This document shows, in pieces, positions 1 to 8,047 of a stretch of 64,000 nucleotides of DNA. The notes beneath the pieces are model-generated. The model did not search any database and was not told the origin of the DNA. It worked only from the letters and a program-made list of their open reading frames with translations. The position numbers and the translations under genes are program-made. Source of the stretch: Rhodococcus opacus (GTDB lineage Bacteria; Actinomycetota; Actinomycetes; Mycobacteriales; Mycobacteriaceae); NCBI RefSeq assembly GCF_012396235.1, contig NZ_JAAXPA010000011.1:154630-218629 (forward strand). The letters run 5' to 3'. The number at the start of each line of letters is the position of its first letter. Positions within the stretch are counted from its first letter, which is position 1.

Positions 1-939
1 CGTATTTCCGTAGCGGTCGACGGTGATGACCGCGTCGTGCCGTGGAGAATCGCCCAGCGTGGCGGTCACCTCGGCCATCCCTTTGCGGATCGCCCGCGCC
101 GAGGTTTGGTGTGTGATCACGTGATCGATGTCGTGGAGGGAGATCCCGGCGGCGTCGAGCACCTCGTGCAACAACAGCGGGGTGTCCGCGATCGCCGCCC
201 GCTGGATCCCCCGCGAATTGGTGAACATCCGGGCGCCGGGGTCGCCGCCCTTCGGGTACGCGAGACAGAGCCGACTGTAGTCGGCGACGGTGGTGAATCC
301 GGCCAAACCGATCCCGGCCGATCCGGCGGGGGCACGTTCGAGGAGCAGCGCGGCCCCGGCGTCGCCGAGCGTGAGGGACGCAAGCTCCTTGCTCATGATG
401 TTCCGGATGTGCTGGGCAGCATTCTGTCCGAGCTGCGAAATGTACTCACCACTGACGACGAGTGCCCGTTCGACGATTCCCTGACGGATCCAGTTGTTCA
501 TCACCGTCACACCGGTCAACATGCCGGCGCACGCGTTCGAGAGATCGAAGGTCATCGCCCCCTGCGCGCCGATCGCCTGGGCGACCGCACTACTCATCGT
601 CGGTTCCAGCCATTGGGTGAGACCGCCGTGAAACTTGGTGATGCTACAACTGACCACCACGTCGATCGACCCGGCGTCCCGGCTCGACCGTTCCAGGCAA
701 TCCAGTGCCGCCGAGATCGCCAGTGTGTAGGAGTCCTCGTCCCCCACCGACACCCGGCGCTCGCGGATCCCGGTGAGCCGCTCGAGGTCGATGTGAGTCG
801 AGTGACGGGTGGTCGACATCAGGTCCGTGGTCGTGAGATGTGTCGCGGGTAGATGCCGGCCGGCCCCGGCGAGACGCGTAGCGAACGGCATTCGCAGGTC
901 GCCGTTCTCGGTCTCCATGACCAGCCAACGCTTGACCAT
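1..939 (-). CDS. 3-oxoacyl-ACP synthase III family protein (3' end cut by window edge)
   Basis: The frame reads from ATG at 939 and runs off the left edge after 313 codons without a stop. The thiolase-fold triad of KAS III enzymes is visible: Cys137 in DLSNACAG, His277 in THQTS and Asn312 in YGNT. KAS III enzymes condense an acyl-CoA with malonyl-ACP or make related acyl transfers; the substrate cannot be read here. The start has a good ribosome site (GGAGGTG, 6 bases upstream). A dormancy-type box lies about 50 bp upstream on the same strand, so the gene is probably the left-most unit of the hypoxia island. The C-terminal roughly 20-30 residues are missing from view. Confidence 0.88.
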   Translation of the reverse strand, partial: MVKRWLVMETENGDLRMPFATRLAGAGRHLPATHLTTTDLMSTTRHSTHIDLERLTGIRERRVSVGDEDSYTLAISAALDCLERSSRDAGSIDVVVSCSITKFHGGLTQWLEPTMSSAVAQAIGAQGAMTFDLSNACAGMLTGVTVMNNWIRQGIVERALVVSGEYISQLGQNAAQHIRNIMSKELASLTLGDAGAALLLERAPAGSAGIGLAGFTTVADYSRLCLAYPKGGDPGARMFTNSRGIQRAAIADTPLLLHEVLDAAGISLHDIDHVITHQTSARAIRKGMAEVTATLGDSPRHDAVITVDRYGNT

Positions 940-990
940 TCTTTCCACCTCCGTGCTCACTCCACAATCGCGCACCGGCGATCTCGTCAC

Positions 991-1005
991 CAGGGCATTT
1001 GGACC
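991..1005 (-). promoter_or_regulatory. DosR-like box upstream of the KAS III gene
   Basis: On the minus strand the sequence is GGTCCAAATGCCCTG, a variant of the island motif GACCNTCGGCCCTA. It lies 52 bp upstream of the start at 939. Assignment rests on the resemblance to the stronger copies at 4314, 7949 and 20595. Confidence 0.45.
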
Positions 1006-1052
1006 CTTCCGGGGGATCGTTCGAACCAACACCGAGGAATGCGACGAGGTGA

Positions 1053-1068
1053 GGTCCTAGGACCCTTG
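1053..1068 (+). promoter_or_regulatory. Palindromic DosR-like box upstream of the first CBS gene
   Basis: GGTCCTAGGACC (1053-1064) is a perfect 12-base palindrome followed by CTTG. It fits the GGACC-N3-GGCCC layout of the island motif and sits 50 bp before the ATG at 1118, a normal activator distance. Confidence 0.5.
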
Positions 1069-1117
1069 TCCGGTGACAGTGGCACGCCGACGCTGAGGGA
1101 CGAGGAGAGGAGTCGTC

Positions 1118-1717
1118 ATGCAGGCACGACACGTCATGAGCAGCCCGGTCACCACGGTGGACCGATCCACCTCGGTGGACGAATGCCTTCGGTTGGTCGG
1201 AAGTTCGGGCTTCACGGTGCTTCCGGTCGTCGACGAGCGGAAGCATCTCGTGGGCATCGTGTCCGAGGGTGATCTCCTCCGTGCACGATTCCGTGAGCTG
1301 GGCGGGGCCGATTCGCAGCCGGACGAGATGACCGCAGGCGACGTGATGGCCAGTCCCGTGGTGGCGATGACGGCCGACGCGGAGGTCAGCGAACTCGCAT
1401 CCGCCATGCTTCGATCTCGGCTGCGCGGCATCCCCATCGTCCACGATCACGACATCCTCGGGATCGTCACCCGTCCCGATCTCATCGCCGTCCTCACGAC
1501 CGACGACGCTCAGGTCGCGAAGGAAGTGCAGCACCGCCTCGACGTCTACGGTGGAGCCGGCCGATGGCGCGTAGACGTTGCCCACGGCTCCGCCTCGATC
1601 TTCGGCGTCACGCCTCACGACCCGGAACGAAATGTCATCGCCGCCCTGGCCGACACCGTGCCGGGCATCGCCGAGGTGCACTTCCCGCCCGAATCGACAT
1701 CTCCCGGTGGGACGTAG
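1118..1717 (+). CDS. Tandem-CBS protein with C-terminal BON-like segment
   Basis: This 199-residue protein has two CBS motifs, about residues 1-60 (ending GIVSEGDLL) and 75-130 (ending GIVTRPDLI), followed by about 60 residues resembling a BON domain. CBS pairs bind adenylate ligands such as AMP or ATP and sense energy state; no effector domain is fused here. The ATG follows GAGGAGAGGAG. A 187-residue paralogue lies at 3070, so the pair looks like a local duplication flanking a stress protein gene. The next small gene starts 2 bases after the stop, implying one transcript. Confidence 0.85.
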   Translation: MQARHVMSSPVTTVDRSTSVDECLRLVGSSGFTVLPVVDERKHLVGIVSEGDLLRARFRELGGADSQPDEMTAGDVMASPVVAMTADAEVSELASAMLRSRLRGIPIVHDHDILGIVTRPDLIAVLTTDDAQVAKEVQHRLDVYGGAGRWRVDVAHGSASIFGVTPHDPERNVIAALADTVPGIAEVHFPPESTSPGGT

Positions 1718-1719
1718 CA

Positions 1720-1977
1720 ATGCAAGCAAGATATCTCGAAGCCCGAGACCTGCGATGGCCATGGGTCGCCGCCGCCACCGTCGTGGGCCTCGCGGCATTG
1801 TCGGTGACGTCTCCCCTCACCGTCCTCGGGGGCGCAGCAACGATCGTCTTCATCGGACTCGGCATCTTCCGCAATCCACACCACCGTGTCGTCGGCGCCG
1901 CGATCGTGTCGGTCGGTGTCGGACTGATGGTCCCGGGTTTGCCCGCCCTACTTCTCCACGGTGTGAACTCGCTGTGA
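1720..1977 (+). CDS. Small membrane protein, 85 aa
   Basis: The frame starts with ATG 2 bases after the CBS stop and encodes 85 residues. Two hydrophobic stretches (about residues 15-40 and 52-75) flank a short basic loop, IFRNPHHR, which suggests two membrane helices. No family is recognised. Its position between a CBS protein and a universal stress protein suggests co-transcription and a dormancy role, but that is inference only. Confidence 0.6.
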   Translation: MQARYLEARDLRWPWVAAATVVGLAALSVTSPLTVLGGAATIVFIGLGIFRNPHHRVVGAAIVSVGVGLMVPGLPALLLHGVNSL

Positions 1978-2086
1978 GCGGCCGCCCCGCGATCCGGAGA
2001 GGGCTGTGTGCCCTCTCGAGACGGTCACGCGGCGGTGGCACATTCTCGACCAGGCCTGCACGAACGAACAGAGACGAGGAATCGAC

Positions 2087-2983
2087 ATGCAGACAGATTC
2101 ACCGATCGTCGTAGGTGTGGACGGATCGGCGCAATCGCTCGACGCCGTGCGCTGGGCAGCCGACGCGGCCGTCCACCACCGAGCCCCGCTACTTCTGGTG
2201 TCGTCCCTCCTGAAGGCGCCCGGCACGTTCGGCGACGCTGTCAACCTGTCCGCAGGCGCATTCACCGGCGTCGAATACGGGGGTACCCAGCGGCTCGCCA
2301 CGGCCGCCGAACTCGCCCGGCGGAGCGTGCCCGGCAACCATCTCACCCTCCGGACGGCGCTACGTCACGGCTCGGCCGTGACGGTCCTGCTCGACGCCGC
2401 GAAGTCGGCTCGCATGCTGGTCGTCGGTTCCCGTGGCCTCGGAGAGTTCACCGGCGGCCTGGTGGGATCGGTCAGCTCCGCGGTCGCCAGTCATGCAGCG
2501 TGCCCGGTGGCGGTGATCCGCGGAATGCCCGAGACGGATGCGCCGCCATTGGACGGTCCGGTGGTGGTCGGTGTCGACGGTTCGCCGAACAGCGAACCGG
2601 CCATCGCGGCTGCCTTCGAGGAAGCCTCTCTGCGCGGCGTCGATCTCGTGGCGGTGCACGCGTGGAGCGACTTCAGCCTGTTGACCGTTACCCCCGCCGA
2701 TCTCAGCGACAACGATCTTCCCTGGTCGGCAATCGAAACCGCCGAACAGGCCGTCCTGTCGGAGAGCCTCGCCGGATGGAAGGACAAGTATCCGGACGTG
2801 TCCGTCCGCAAAGTTGTCGTCCGAGATCGACCGGTTCACCACCTGCTCCAGCAAGCACGGGAATCGCAGTTGGTGGTGACAGGCAGCCGGGGGCGTGGTG
2901 GTTTCGCCTCACTGTTGCTCGGTTCGACCAGCCGGGCGCTTCTGCACTCCATCACCTGCCCGCTGCTGATCGTCCGCCGTTGA
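2087..2983 (+). CDS. Universal stress protein, two USP domains
   Basis: The 298-residue product has two UspA domains of about 145 residues each. Both carry the ATP-binding pattern G-2x-G-9x-G(S/T): GSRGLGEFTGGLVGS in the first half and GSRGRGGFASLLLGS in the second, and each starts with IVVGVDGS or VVVGVDGS. This is the architecture of M. tuberculosis Rv2623 and Rv2005c, dormancy-regulon proteins that bind ATP. The ATG at 2087 was chosen over upstream codons because it follows GAGGA at 7 bases and starts directly at the domain. Confidence 0.9.
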   Translation: MQTDSPIVVGVDGSAQSLDAVRWAADAAVHHRAPLLLVSSLLKAPGTFGDAVNLSAGAFTGVEYGGTQRLATAAELARRSVPGNHLTLRTALRHGSAVTVLLDAAKSARMLVVGSRGLGEFTGGLVGSVSSAVASHAACPVAVIRGMPETDAPPLDGPVVVGVDGSPNSEPAIAAAFEEASLRGVDLVAVHAWSDFSLLTVTPADLSDNDLPWSAIETAEQAVLSESLAGWKDKYPDVSVRKVVVRDRPVHHLLQQARESQLVVTGSRGRGGFASLLLGSTSRALLHSITCPLLIVRR

Positions 2984-3001
2984 CGTAGGTCGGGCCAGAA
3001 C

Positions 3002-3017
3002 GACGCGTCGGCCCTGC
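3002..3017 (+). promoter_or_regulatory. Weak DosR-like box upstream of second CBS gene
   Basis: GACGCGTCGGCCCTGC keeps the TCGGCCCT half of the island motif and lies about 53 bp upstream of the ATG at 3070. The left half is poor. Confidence 0.3.
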
Positions 3018-3069
3018 CGCCTGTCGGCGCCCGATTGCAACGCCGGTTTGTCGAAAGGAAGGAGCTGTC

Positions 3070-3633
3070 ATGCAAGCGCAACAGATCATGAGTAGCCCGG
3101 TCACCACTGTGACTCGGTCGACCCCGGTCGACGAATGCCTCCGCATCATTGCGAGTTCGGGGTTCACCGTCCTGCCGGTCGTCGACGAGTCGCAGCATCT
3201 GGTGGGCATCGTCTCCGAGGGCGATCTGCTCCGCGAAAAGTTCGCTACGCTCCCCAGAGCCGATGTCACAGCGGCCGAGACGATGACCAGCCCAGTCGTC
3301 GCTATGACAGCGGACACCGACGTCAGCGACCTCGCGTCTGCGATGCTGCGCTCAGGTCTGCGCGGGATCCCCATCGTCCACGAACACGACGTCATCGGAA
3401 TCGTCACCCGGCGTGATCTTCTCGAGATCCTGACGATGGACGACACGAACATAGCGAGGGAAGTGCAACACCGCCTCGATGTGTATGCGGGATCGCGGCG
3501 GTGGACGGTGCGGATCGCAGACGGCAAGGTGACGATCGCCGGGCTCGCGCTCGACGATCCGGAACGGGGGGTAGTGACTGCCCTCGCCGAGACCGTGCCG
3601 GGCGTCGCAGACGTTCAGCTCACCCAGTCCTGA
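3070..3633 (+). CDS. Tandem-CBS protein, paralogue of the 1118 gene
   Basis: The product has 187 residues: two CBS motifs, then a C-terminal BON-like segment. It is closely similar along its whole length to the protein at 1118 (both begin MQA, then IMSSPVTTV or VMSSPVTTV) but lacks a short stretch before the second motif. The start is well set by AAGGAAGGAG. It presumably binds an adenylate ligand and reports energy state; the target is unknown. It converges on the DUF1918 gene, whose stop is 6 bases away. Confidence 0.85.
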   Translation: MQAQQIMSSPVTTVTRSTPVDECLRIIASSGFTVLPVVDESQHLVGIVSEGDLLREKFATLPRADVTAAETMTSPVVAMTADTDVSDLASAMLRSGLRGIPIVHEHDVIGIVTRRDLLEILTMDDTNIAREVQHRLDVYAGSRRWTVRIADGKVTIAGLALDDPERGVVTALAETVPGVADVQLTQS

Positions 3634-3639
3634 TCGAGA

Positions 3640-3942
3640 TCAGGACTTTCGGGGGCGGGTTCGGAGAGTCCGCTGCTCGATGTGCGGTTTCCCGGCAATG
3701 GCGTCTTGGAGCGCGGAAATGCGCCGCCGCTCGTGACTGTCCTCCTCGCTCTTCGCAGCGGCCGTCACCACATGCGCGTCCGGGCCGGGGAACACGAGCG
3801 CCTCGTGATCGTCCCGTATCCACCTGACGAGGTACGGCGGTGTGCCGTCGGCGCGGCGAACCTCGACGATGTGCCCGACCTCGTCCGGGCTGTCGACGAC
3901 CGTGCCTTTCACCACCAGCCAGTCCCCTGGTTCTGCATGCAT
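3640..3942 (-). CDS. DUF1918 domain protein
   Basis: The 100-residue protein begins MHAEPGDWLVVKG and contains PPYLVRW and VFPGPDAHVV, the pattern of DUF1918 (for example M. tuberculosis Rv2302). The domain is a small SH3-like barrel of unknown function. A charged 35-residue tail follows. The second ATG was taken as start because GGAG lies 6 bases before it; the upstream ATG at 3954 would add four residues. A box on the same strand at 4098-4114 suggests dormancy control. Confidence 0.8.
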   Translation of the reverse strand: MHAEPGDWLVVKGTVVDSPDEVGHIVEVRRADGTPPYLVRWIRDDHEALVFPGPDAHVVTAAAKSEEDSHERRRISALQDAIAGKPHIEQRTLRTRPRKS

Positions 3943-4097
3943 GTCGATCTCCATTCGTCGCGATCCGACCCGGGCGGCCCGTGCGTGTGCCGTAGTTCGA
4001 TCGTCCTGGTCCGTGCGATTTCCGTGACGGTGCTGTCGAGGCGGGTGAGGTAGTGGGGGCCGGCCCCCTTCAGAGTCCACTCGCCTCGGGTGGTGAC

Positions 4098-4114
4098 GGT
4101 AGGGCCGAGGGTCC
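4098..4114 (-). promoter_or_regulatory. DosR-like box for the DUF1918 gene
   Basis: On the minus strand this reads GGACCCTCGGCCCTACC, nearly identical to the boxes at 4314 and 20595. It is about 155 bp upstream of the gene at 3942. Confidence 0.6.
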
Positions 4115-4313
4115 TCGGTTCGGACTCGCCACACCTGTCACCACCCGCTACGCAGATCGGCGAGGTCAGTTTGGCGGATCGTCGACATGAGTGTCGACAG
4201 TCGCGGCCACAACTTCGCCGAAGTACGTGCTCGACGAGGCACGGCAGGCGATGTCGCTCTGAGCCGAGTGTGCGAGACAAGGGTCAGGCCGCCGACCGCA
4301 GTCCGCGAATTGA

Positions 4314-4330
4314 GGACCGTCGGCCCTACT
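4314..4330 (+). promoter_or_regulatory. DosR-like box for hsp20
   Basis: GGACCGTCGGCCCTACT is the best-formed copy of the island motif. It lies 67 bp upstream of the Hsp20 ATG. The orthologous alpha-crystallin gene of M. tuberculosis (hspX) is the classic DosR target. Confidence 0.7.
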
Positions 4331-4397
4331 GGCTTCACCCGATGACGAGTGGACTCGAAGACGCCAGCAACCACTTCCAAATCCTCTGGAGTCAACC

Positions 4398-4856
4398 ATG
4401 AGCATTCTGTCCCCCCGCCGCCCACACCAGGCCCTGCTCCCGTCCCTGCCGGACTGGTCCGACCTCATGGCCAGATTCGAGGCGATGCCCCCCTGGACCT
4501 CCCTCGAAGGCCACATGATCCGCGTCGAGGAACACCTCGACAAGGGCCGCTACACCCTGCGCGCCGAACTCCCCGGAGTCGACCCTGCCAAAGACGTCGA
4601 CATCAGCGTCCGCGACGGACAAATGACGATCAAAGCCGAACGCACCGAACAACACAAGGAAGGCGCCCGATCCGAATTCCATTACGGCAGCTTCTACCGA
4701 TCCATGCCCCTGCCCCCCGGCGCCAAGGAAGACGACATCGACGCCACCTACACCGACGGCATCCTGACTGTCACGATGCCGGTCACCGAATCCCCGACAC
4801 CGGAAAAACACGTCGAAATCACGAAAACCACCCCCACCGGCGAAGAGACCACCTGA
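4398..4856 (+). CDS. Hsp20/alpha-crystallin small heat shock protein
   Basis: The 152-residue protein carries an alpha-crystallin domain from about residue 38 to 142, with the conserved core AELPGVDP, SVRDGQMTIKAER and the C-terminal strand GILTVTMP. It is an ATP-independent holdase chaperone of the HspX/Acr type. Length and layout match the family. An upstream DosR-like box and the downstream small membrane gene and Hrp1-like gene place it in the dormancy set. A 180-bp piece of this gene (codons 30-89) is repeated as a fragment at 13632-13811. Confidence 0.93.
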   Translation: MSILSPRRPHQALLPSLPDWSDLMARFEAMPPWTSLEGHMIRVEEHLDKGRYTLRAELPGVDPAKDVDISVRDGQMTIKAERTEQHKEGARSEFHYGSFYRSMPLPPGAKEDDIDATYTDGILTVTMPVTESPTPEKHVEITKTTPTGEETT

Positions 4857-4895
4857 CCGCCGGTTCGAACCCACCCGCGGCCCATCGAGGACAGC

Positions 4896-5054
4896 ATGCC
4901 CAAGACGATCATCCCCGTCATCGGAGCCCTGTGGCTTGTCCTCGCGGCGATCGGCGCCTGGAGCACCATCGCCTTCGCGATCGCCGCGCCGGCCGCCGTC
5001 CTCCTGGGCACGTACCTGCTGGCCAGTGCCGTCACCGGTTCCAACGGCCACTGA
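4896..5054 (+). CDS. Small hydrophobic membrane protein, 52 aa
   Basis: The frame encodes 52 residues, mostly two hydrophobic segments (IIPVIGALWLVLAAIG and FAIAAPAAVLLGTYLLA). It lies 39 bp after hsp20 and 57 bp before the Hrp1-like gene, on the same strand. No family is recognised. GAGG 7 bases upstream supports the start. It is probably a membrane peptide co-transcribed with hsp20. Confidence 0.55.
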   Translation: MPKTIIPVIGALWLVLAAIGAWSTIAFAIAAPAAVLLGTYLLASAVTGSNGH

Positions 5055-5065
5055 AGCCTCAGCGC

Positions 5066-5086
5066 GGACCATCGAAACAATTGTTT
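5066..5086 (+). promoter_or_regulatory. Half DosR-like box plus AT-rich palindrome before hrp1
   Basis: GGACCATCG (5066-5074) is the left half of the island motif. It runs into AAACAATTGTTT (5075-5086), a perfect 12-base palindrome unusual in this GC-rich DNA. Both lie 26-46 bp before the ATG at 5112. Confidence 0.4.
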
Positions 5087-5111
5087 GCAACCATTTTGGA
5101 GATCACCACTC

Positions 5112-5546
5112 ATGACCACAGCACGTGACATCATGCACACCGGTGCAACCTGCATCGGCGAACACGACACCCTCACCACCGCCGCGCAACGCATGCGCGA
5201 GCTCGACGTCGGAGCGCTACCGATCTGCGGGGACGACGACCGCCTCCACGGCATCATCACCGACCGGGACATCGTCCTCAAATGCGTCGCCGCCGGCACA
5301 GATCCCAACACGATGACCGCCGGCGACCTCGCCCAGGGCAGCACCTACCACGTCGACACCGCAGCCACCGTGGAACAGGTCGTCACCGTGATGGAAGAAC
5401 ACCAGATCCGCCGCCTGCCCGTCCTCGACGACCACCGGCTCGTCGGCATGATCAGCGAAGCCGACATCGCCCGGCACCTGCCCGAACACGCCGTCGGCGC
5501 GTTCGTCGAAGCCATCTGCGCACCGAAAGCCCTCCCCAGCCACTGA
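5112..5546 (+). CDS. hrp1: Hypoxic response protein 1-like CBS protein
   Basis: The 144-residue protein matches M. tuberculosis Hrp1 (Rv2626c) along its length, from the opening MTTARDIM through ALPICGDDDRLHG, EEHQIRRLPV and the closing EADIARHLPEHA. It consists of two CBS motifs. Cys14 and Cys39, which form a disulfide in the Hrp1 structure, are both conserved. Rv2626c is among the most strongly DosR-induced proteins; its biochemical role is unsettled and it does not bind AMP in the usual way. The ATG was preferred to a GTG/ATG further upstream because the protein begins exactly as Hrp1 does. Confidence 0.92.
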   Translation: MTTARDIMHTGATCIGEHDTLTTAAQRMRELDVGALPICGDDDRLHGIITDRDIVLKCVAAGTDPNTMTAGDLAQGSTYHVDTAATVEQVVTVMEEHQIRRLPVLDDHRLVGMISEADIARHLPEHAVGAFVEAICAPKALPSH

Positions 5547-5599
5547 AACCCACCACGACGATGAGGGCCCACAACAGCCCACGCCGTGGCAATCGGTCT

Positions 5600-6349
5600 C
5601 TACCTGCCCTCCGGTCGGATTTCGTTGCCGCCGGGGGTGTCGGCGGCCCCGACTATCTGATCGACCCGCTCGTGGAAGATCCGCCAGCGTCGCTCGTTCT
5701 CGTGCGTGAGCACCGCGCTGCGAGCCGCGAGATCCGCGGCATAATCGAGCATTTCCGAGGCCGAGAACAGGTACCGCGGAACGACACGGTGTGCAGTGAG
5801 GTCCGCACGCAGGGCGGCCGGGGTGAAGTCGACCCGCCCGAGGATCGCGACCGCGCGGTCGAGGTTGCGGGCGATGAGTTCGGCCATCGACGCGCACTGC
5901 CAGTCGTTGCTCACGATACGGTGCCGTTCGGCCAGCAGATCCGCAAGTTCCGGGTAGCTCAGCAATGCCTCCAACATGTCCCATGCCGCCGACATCGCCG
6001 ACGCCAGCCACTGCCCGATCGCCCGGTTCGCCTCCCCTAACGCGCTGAGATCACGTTTCAGATTCGTGATCTCCGCGGGCTCGCCACCGCCCTCCATGAA
6101 CAGGATCCCGAGCGTCTCGGTGGCGCGATCATCGTTGAGGTCGGAAGCGCCCGCGAACGGGCTGAGGGACGTCTCACCGGACGGTGCGACCACCGACCAC
6201 CGTTCGGCCAGTGCCTTCAATGCCCGTGAGTTGCGTTGCAGCCGGATCACGTCGTGAAATGGTGATTCGGAATAGAACTTCTCGTGTTCCCGGTGAAACC
6301 GTGCGAGGTTGCGCACCGTGAGCAGCAGCTGGTCTCGCTCCGTCTGCAT
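5600..6349 (-). CDS. Unrecognised conserved-looking protein, 249 aa
   Basis: The frame has strong actinobacterial codon bias and sits between dormancy genes. The product is soluble and looks mostly helical, with no signal peptide or membrane segment. Notable segments are NLARFHREHEKFYSESP near the N-terminus and HENERRWRIFHERVDQIV near the C-terminus, both rich in His, Glu and aromatic residues. I do not recognise the family and cannot assign a reaction. The start is uncertain: no clear ribosome site precedes the ATG at 6349, and a codon seven residues upstream is possible. Confidence 0.7.
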   Translation of the reverse strand: MQTERDQLLLTVRNLARFHREHEKFYSESPFHDVIRLQRNSRALKALAERWSVVAPSGETSLSPFAGASDLNDDRATETLGILFMEGGGEPAEITNLKRDLSALGEANRAIGQWLASAMSAAWDMLEALLSYPELADLLAERHRIVSNDWQCASMAELIARNLDRAVAILGRVDFTPAALRADLTAHRVVPRYLFSASEMLDYAADLAARSAVLTHENERRWRIFHERVDQIVGAADTPGGNEIRPEGR

Positions 6350-6436
6350 CGTTCGAGCGTGGCACAGCACGACGGGACATCGCCGGCGAATCGGCGAACT
6401 CTCGCATCGTCCGGGGTAATACTCCTCGCGAGTGGA

Positions 6437-7801
6437 TCAGTCCCGGTGCCGTGACGCCTCGAGTGACCGCAGCGTCTGTTCCATTCCGCGGGCGACCACG
6501 TCGACCTCGGGGCATACGGCACCGTCACCGACAACCGTGATCGTGAACTGCCCCGCATAGGAGAACGCGCCGGCACCCACCGCGATGTTTCCCATCAGGG
6601 CCACTACCGGGACGATCTCGCGCACGGCGGCCCCGAAGAGGTAGAGGGGGACGGGCGGGCCGGGCACGTCGGCGACGTACGTGTTCATCATTCGTTGCCG
6701 AGACAGCAGAGTCAGGGCAATCCACCGGACGGTCCGGCCGCCGACCACGGCCCCCCGGCGCGGACGGACACCCCGCTTACGGGTGGCGGTGTCGGCGGCT
6801 ATCGACACCAGTCGGCGGACGGGATCATCGATCGAGAGCGGGAGCGGCACGATCATCTGCCCAAGCAGATTCCCGCGCGCCGGCCCCGGCAGCTCCCGAT
6901 GCAGCGACACGGGCACGACCGCACGCAACGCGAGGTTGTCGACAGGTTCCCCTCGACTGCGTAACAGTTCACGCAGGCCACCGGCGAAGACGGCAAGCAG
7001 CACATCGTTGACCTTCACACCGTACCGATCGGAGATCCTCCGCATCGTTGCGAGTTCGGTTCGTACGACAGCGAACTCACGAGCAGTACCGATCGGCCGA
7101 TTCAGGCTGCATCGCGGCGCCCGTCCCCCGGAGACCATCTTCCGCACCGATGCCCACGCACGCCGGGTACGACACACGATCGTCGCCGGCCGTGTACACG
7201 CCGCCAGCACACGAGCCGCCGCGGCCCGGCGACGCCGGAGGTTGTCGACGATCAGCTCGTTCGCCGCCGGCACCGGGGCCGGCATCCACGGCTCGACCCG
7301 AGGAGCCGGACCGTCGGGCGCAGAGTCGAACAGTGCACCGAGCATCGCCACCCCGGCCGGGCCGTCGGCGATCACGTGGTGGACCCGGAGATAGACCGCG
7401 GTCCGGCCGCCCGCCAGGCCGGGTACGAACCACATCTTCCACAGCGGCCGGGAGCGGTCGAGCGGACGCCGACGCAACTCCTCGACCACCTCGAGTAGCC
7501 GCGCCTCGTCAGCGTGATGCACCGGCGGGACGGCACACACGTGGTCTCGAACATCGAAGGCTGCCGCATCCACCCACAGTGGCCGTCCCAGACCCCACCG
7601 AGGCACGTAGACCACCTGCCGCAGACGCGGCGCCAGAGGCAACCGCGCCTCGATCGATGTCCGGACGTCCCCGAGCAGAATCCGCCCGTCCGTGTCGACG
7701 AGGTCACAGGCGTCGAGCAGGGCCACGAGACCAATGTCCTGCGACCATCCGGCCTCGTCCGGCCACAGAGTCATCACGTCCTGTGCGGTCAACCGCTCCA
7801 T
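6437..7801 (-). CDS. Wax ester synthase/diacylglycerol acyltransferase (WS/DGAT)
   Basis: The 454-residue protein is a bacterial WS/DGAT, which esterifies acyl-CoA to diacylglycerol or fatty alcohol at the membrane. The active-site motif HHxxxDG is intact (HHVIADG, residues 141-147), and the C-terminal NDVLLAV and PGP-type segments are present. In M. tuberculosis, tgs1 (Rv3130c) is a DosR target that builds triacylglycerol in hypoxia; the context here is the same. ATG at 7801 follows GGTGAGG. A probable box lies at 7912-7925 on this strand. The divergent neighbour is an Acg-type protein, the same pairing as Rv3130c-Rv3131. Confidence 0.9.
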   Translation of the reverse strand: MERLTAQDVMTLWPDEAGWSQDIGLVALLDACDLVDTDGRILLGDVRTSIEARLPLAPRLRQVVYVPRWGLGRPLWVDAAAFDVRDHVCAVPPVHHADEARLLEVVEELRRRPLDRSRPLWKMWFVPGLAGGRTAVYLRVHHVIADGPAGVAMLGALFDSAPDGPAPRVEPWMPAPVPAANELIVDNLRRRRAAAARVLAACTRPATIVCRTRRAWASVRKMVSGGRAPRCSLNRPIGTAREFAVVRTELATMRRISDRYGVKVNDVLLAVFAGGLRELLRSRGEPVDNLALRAVVPVSLHRELPGPARGNLLGQMIVPLPLSIDDPVRRLVSIAADTATRKRGVRPRRGAVVGGRTVRWIALTLLSRQRMMNTYVADVPGPPVPLYLFGAAVREIVPVVALMGNIAVGAGAFSYAGQFTITVVGDGAVCPEVDVVARGMEQTLRSLEASRHRD

Positions 7802-7911
7802 GAGCCTCACCCCATCAGTGCAGGAACGTCGATCCCGGACCGACCACGACTACCACGGCCTCGCGAGGTGTCGTCCTTCCACCAGTGTCGATCCGGGAGT
7901 GCGCGGGAAAA

Positions 7912-7925
7912 TAGGGTCACAGGTC
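7912..7925 (-). promoter_or_regulatory. DosR-like box for the acyltransferase gene
   Basis: On the minus strand this reads TGACCTGTGACCCTA, matching GACCNTCGGCCCTA at 10 of 13 fixed positions. It is 111 bp upstream of the start at 7801. Confidence 0.4.
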
Positions 7926-7948
7926 AACGCCCACAGTCGTCACTCGAT

Positions 7949-7964
7949 GACCATCGGCCCTAAT
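7949..7964 (+). promoter_or_regulatory. DosR-like box for the Acg-type gene
   Basis: GACCATCGGCCCTAAT is a near-perfect copy of the island motif, 83 bp upstream of the ATG at 8048. Confidence 0.65.
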
Positions 7965-8047
7965 CGTGAACTCCCAACCGGCGAACACTGAAGACGGAAT
8001 GCCCCGGGCCGTCAGAGCAACTCGGGCAGGCGGTCGAGGAGACGACA

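Larger units (their letters stand above)
3943..4397. other. Divergent intergenic region, 455 bp
   Basis: No convincing gene was found between the DUF1918 and hsp20 starts. The region holds two dormancy-type boxes, one per direction (4098-4114 and 4314-4330). It is long for this genome and may hold extra binding sites or a small RNA, but nothing else could be supported. Confidence 0.5.

Noticed and set aside
644..1798. A 384-codon minus-strand open frame
   Set aside because: It crosses the start of the KAS III gene and all of the CBS gene on the opposite strand; both of those have motifs and ribosome sites.
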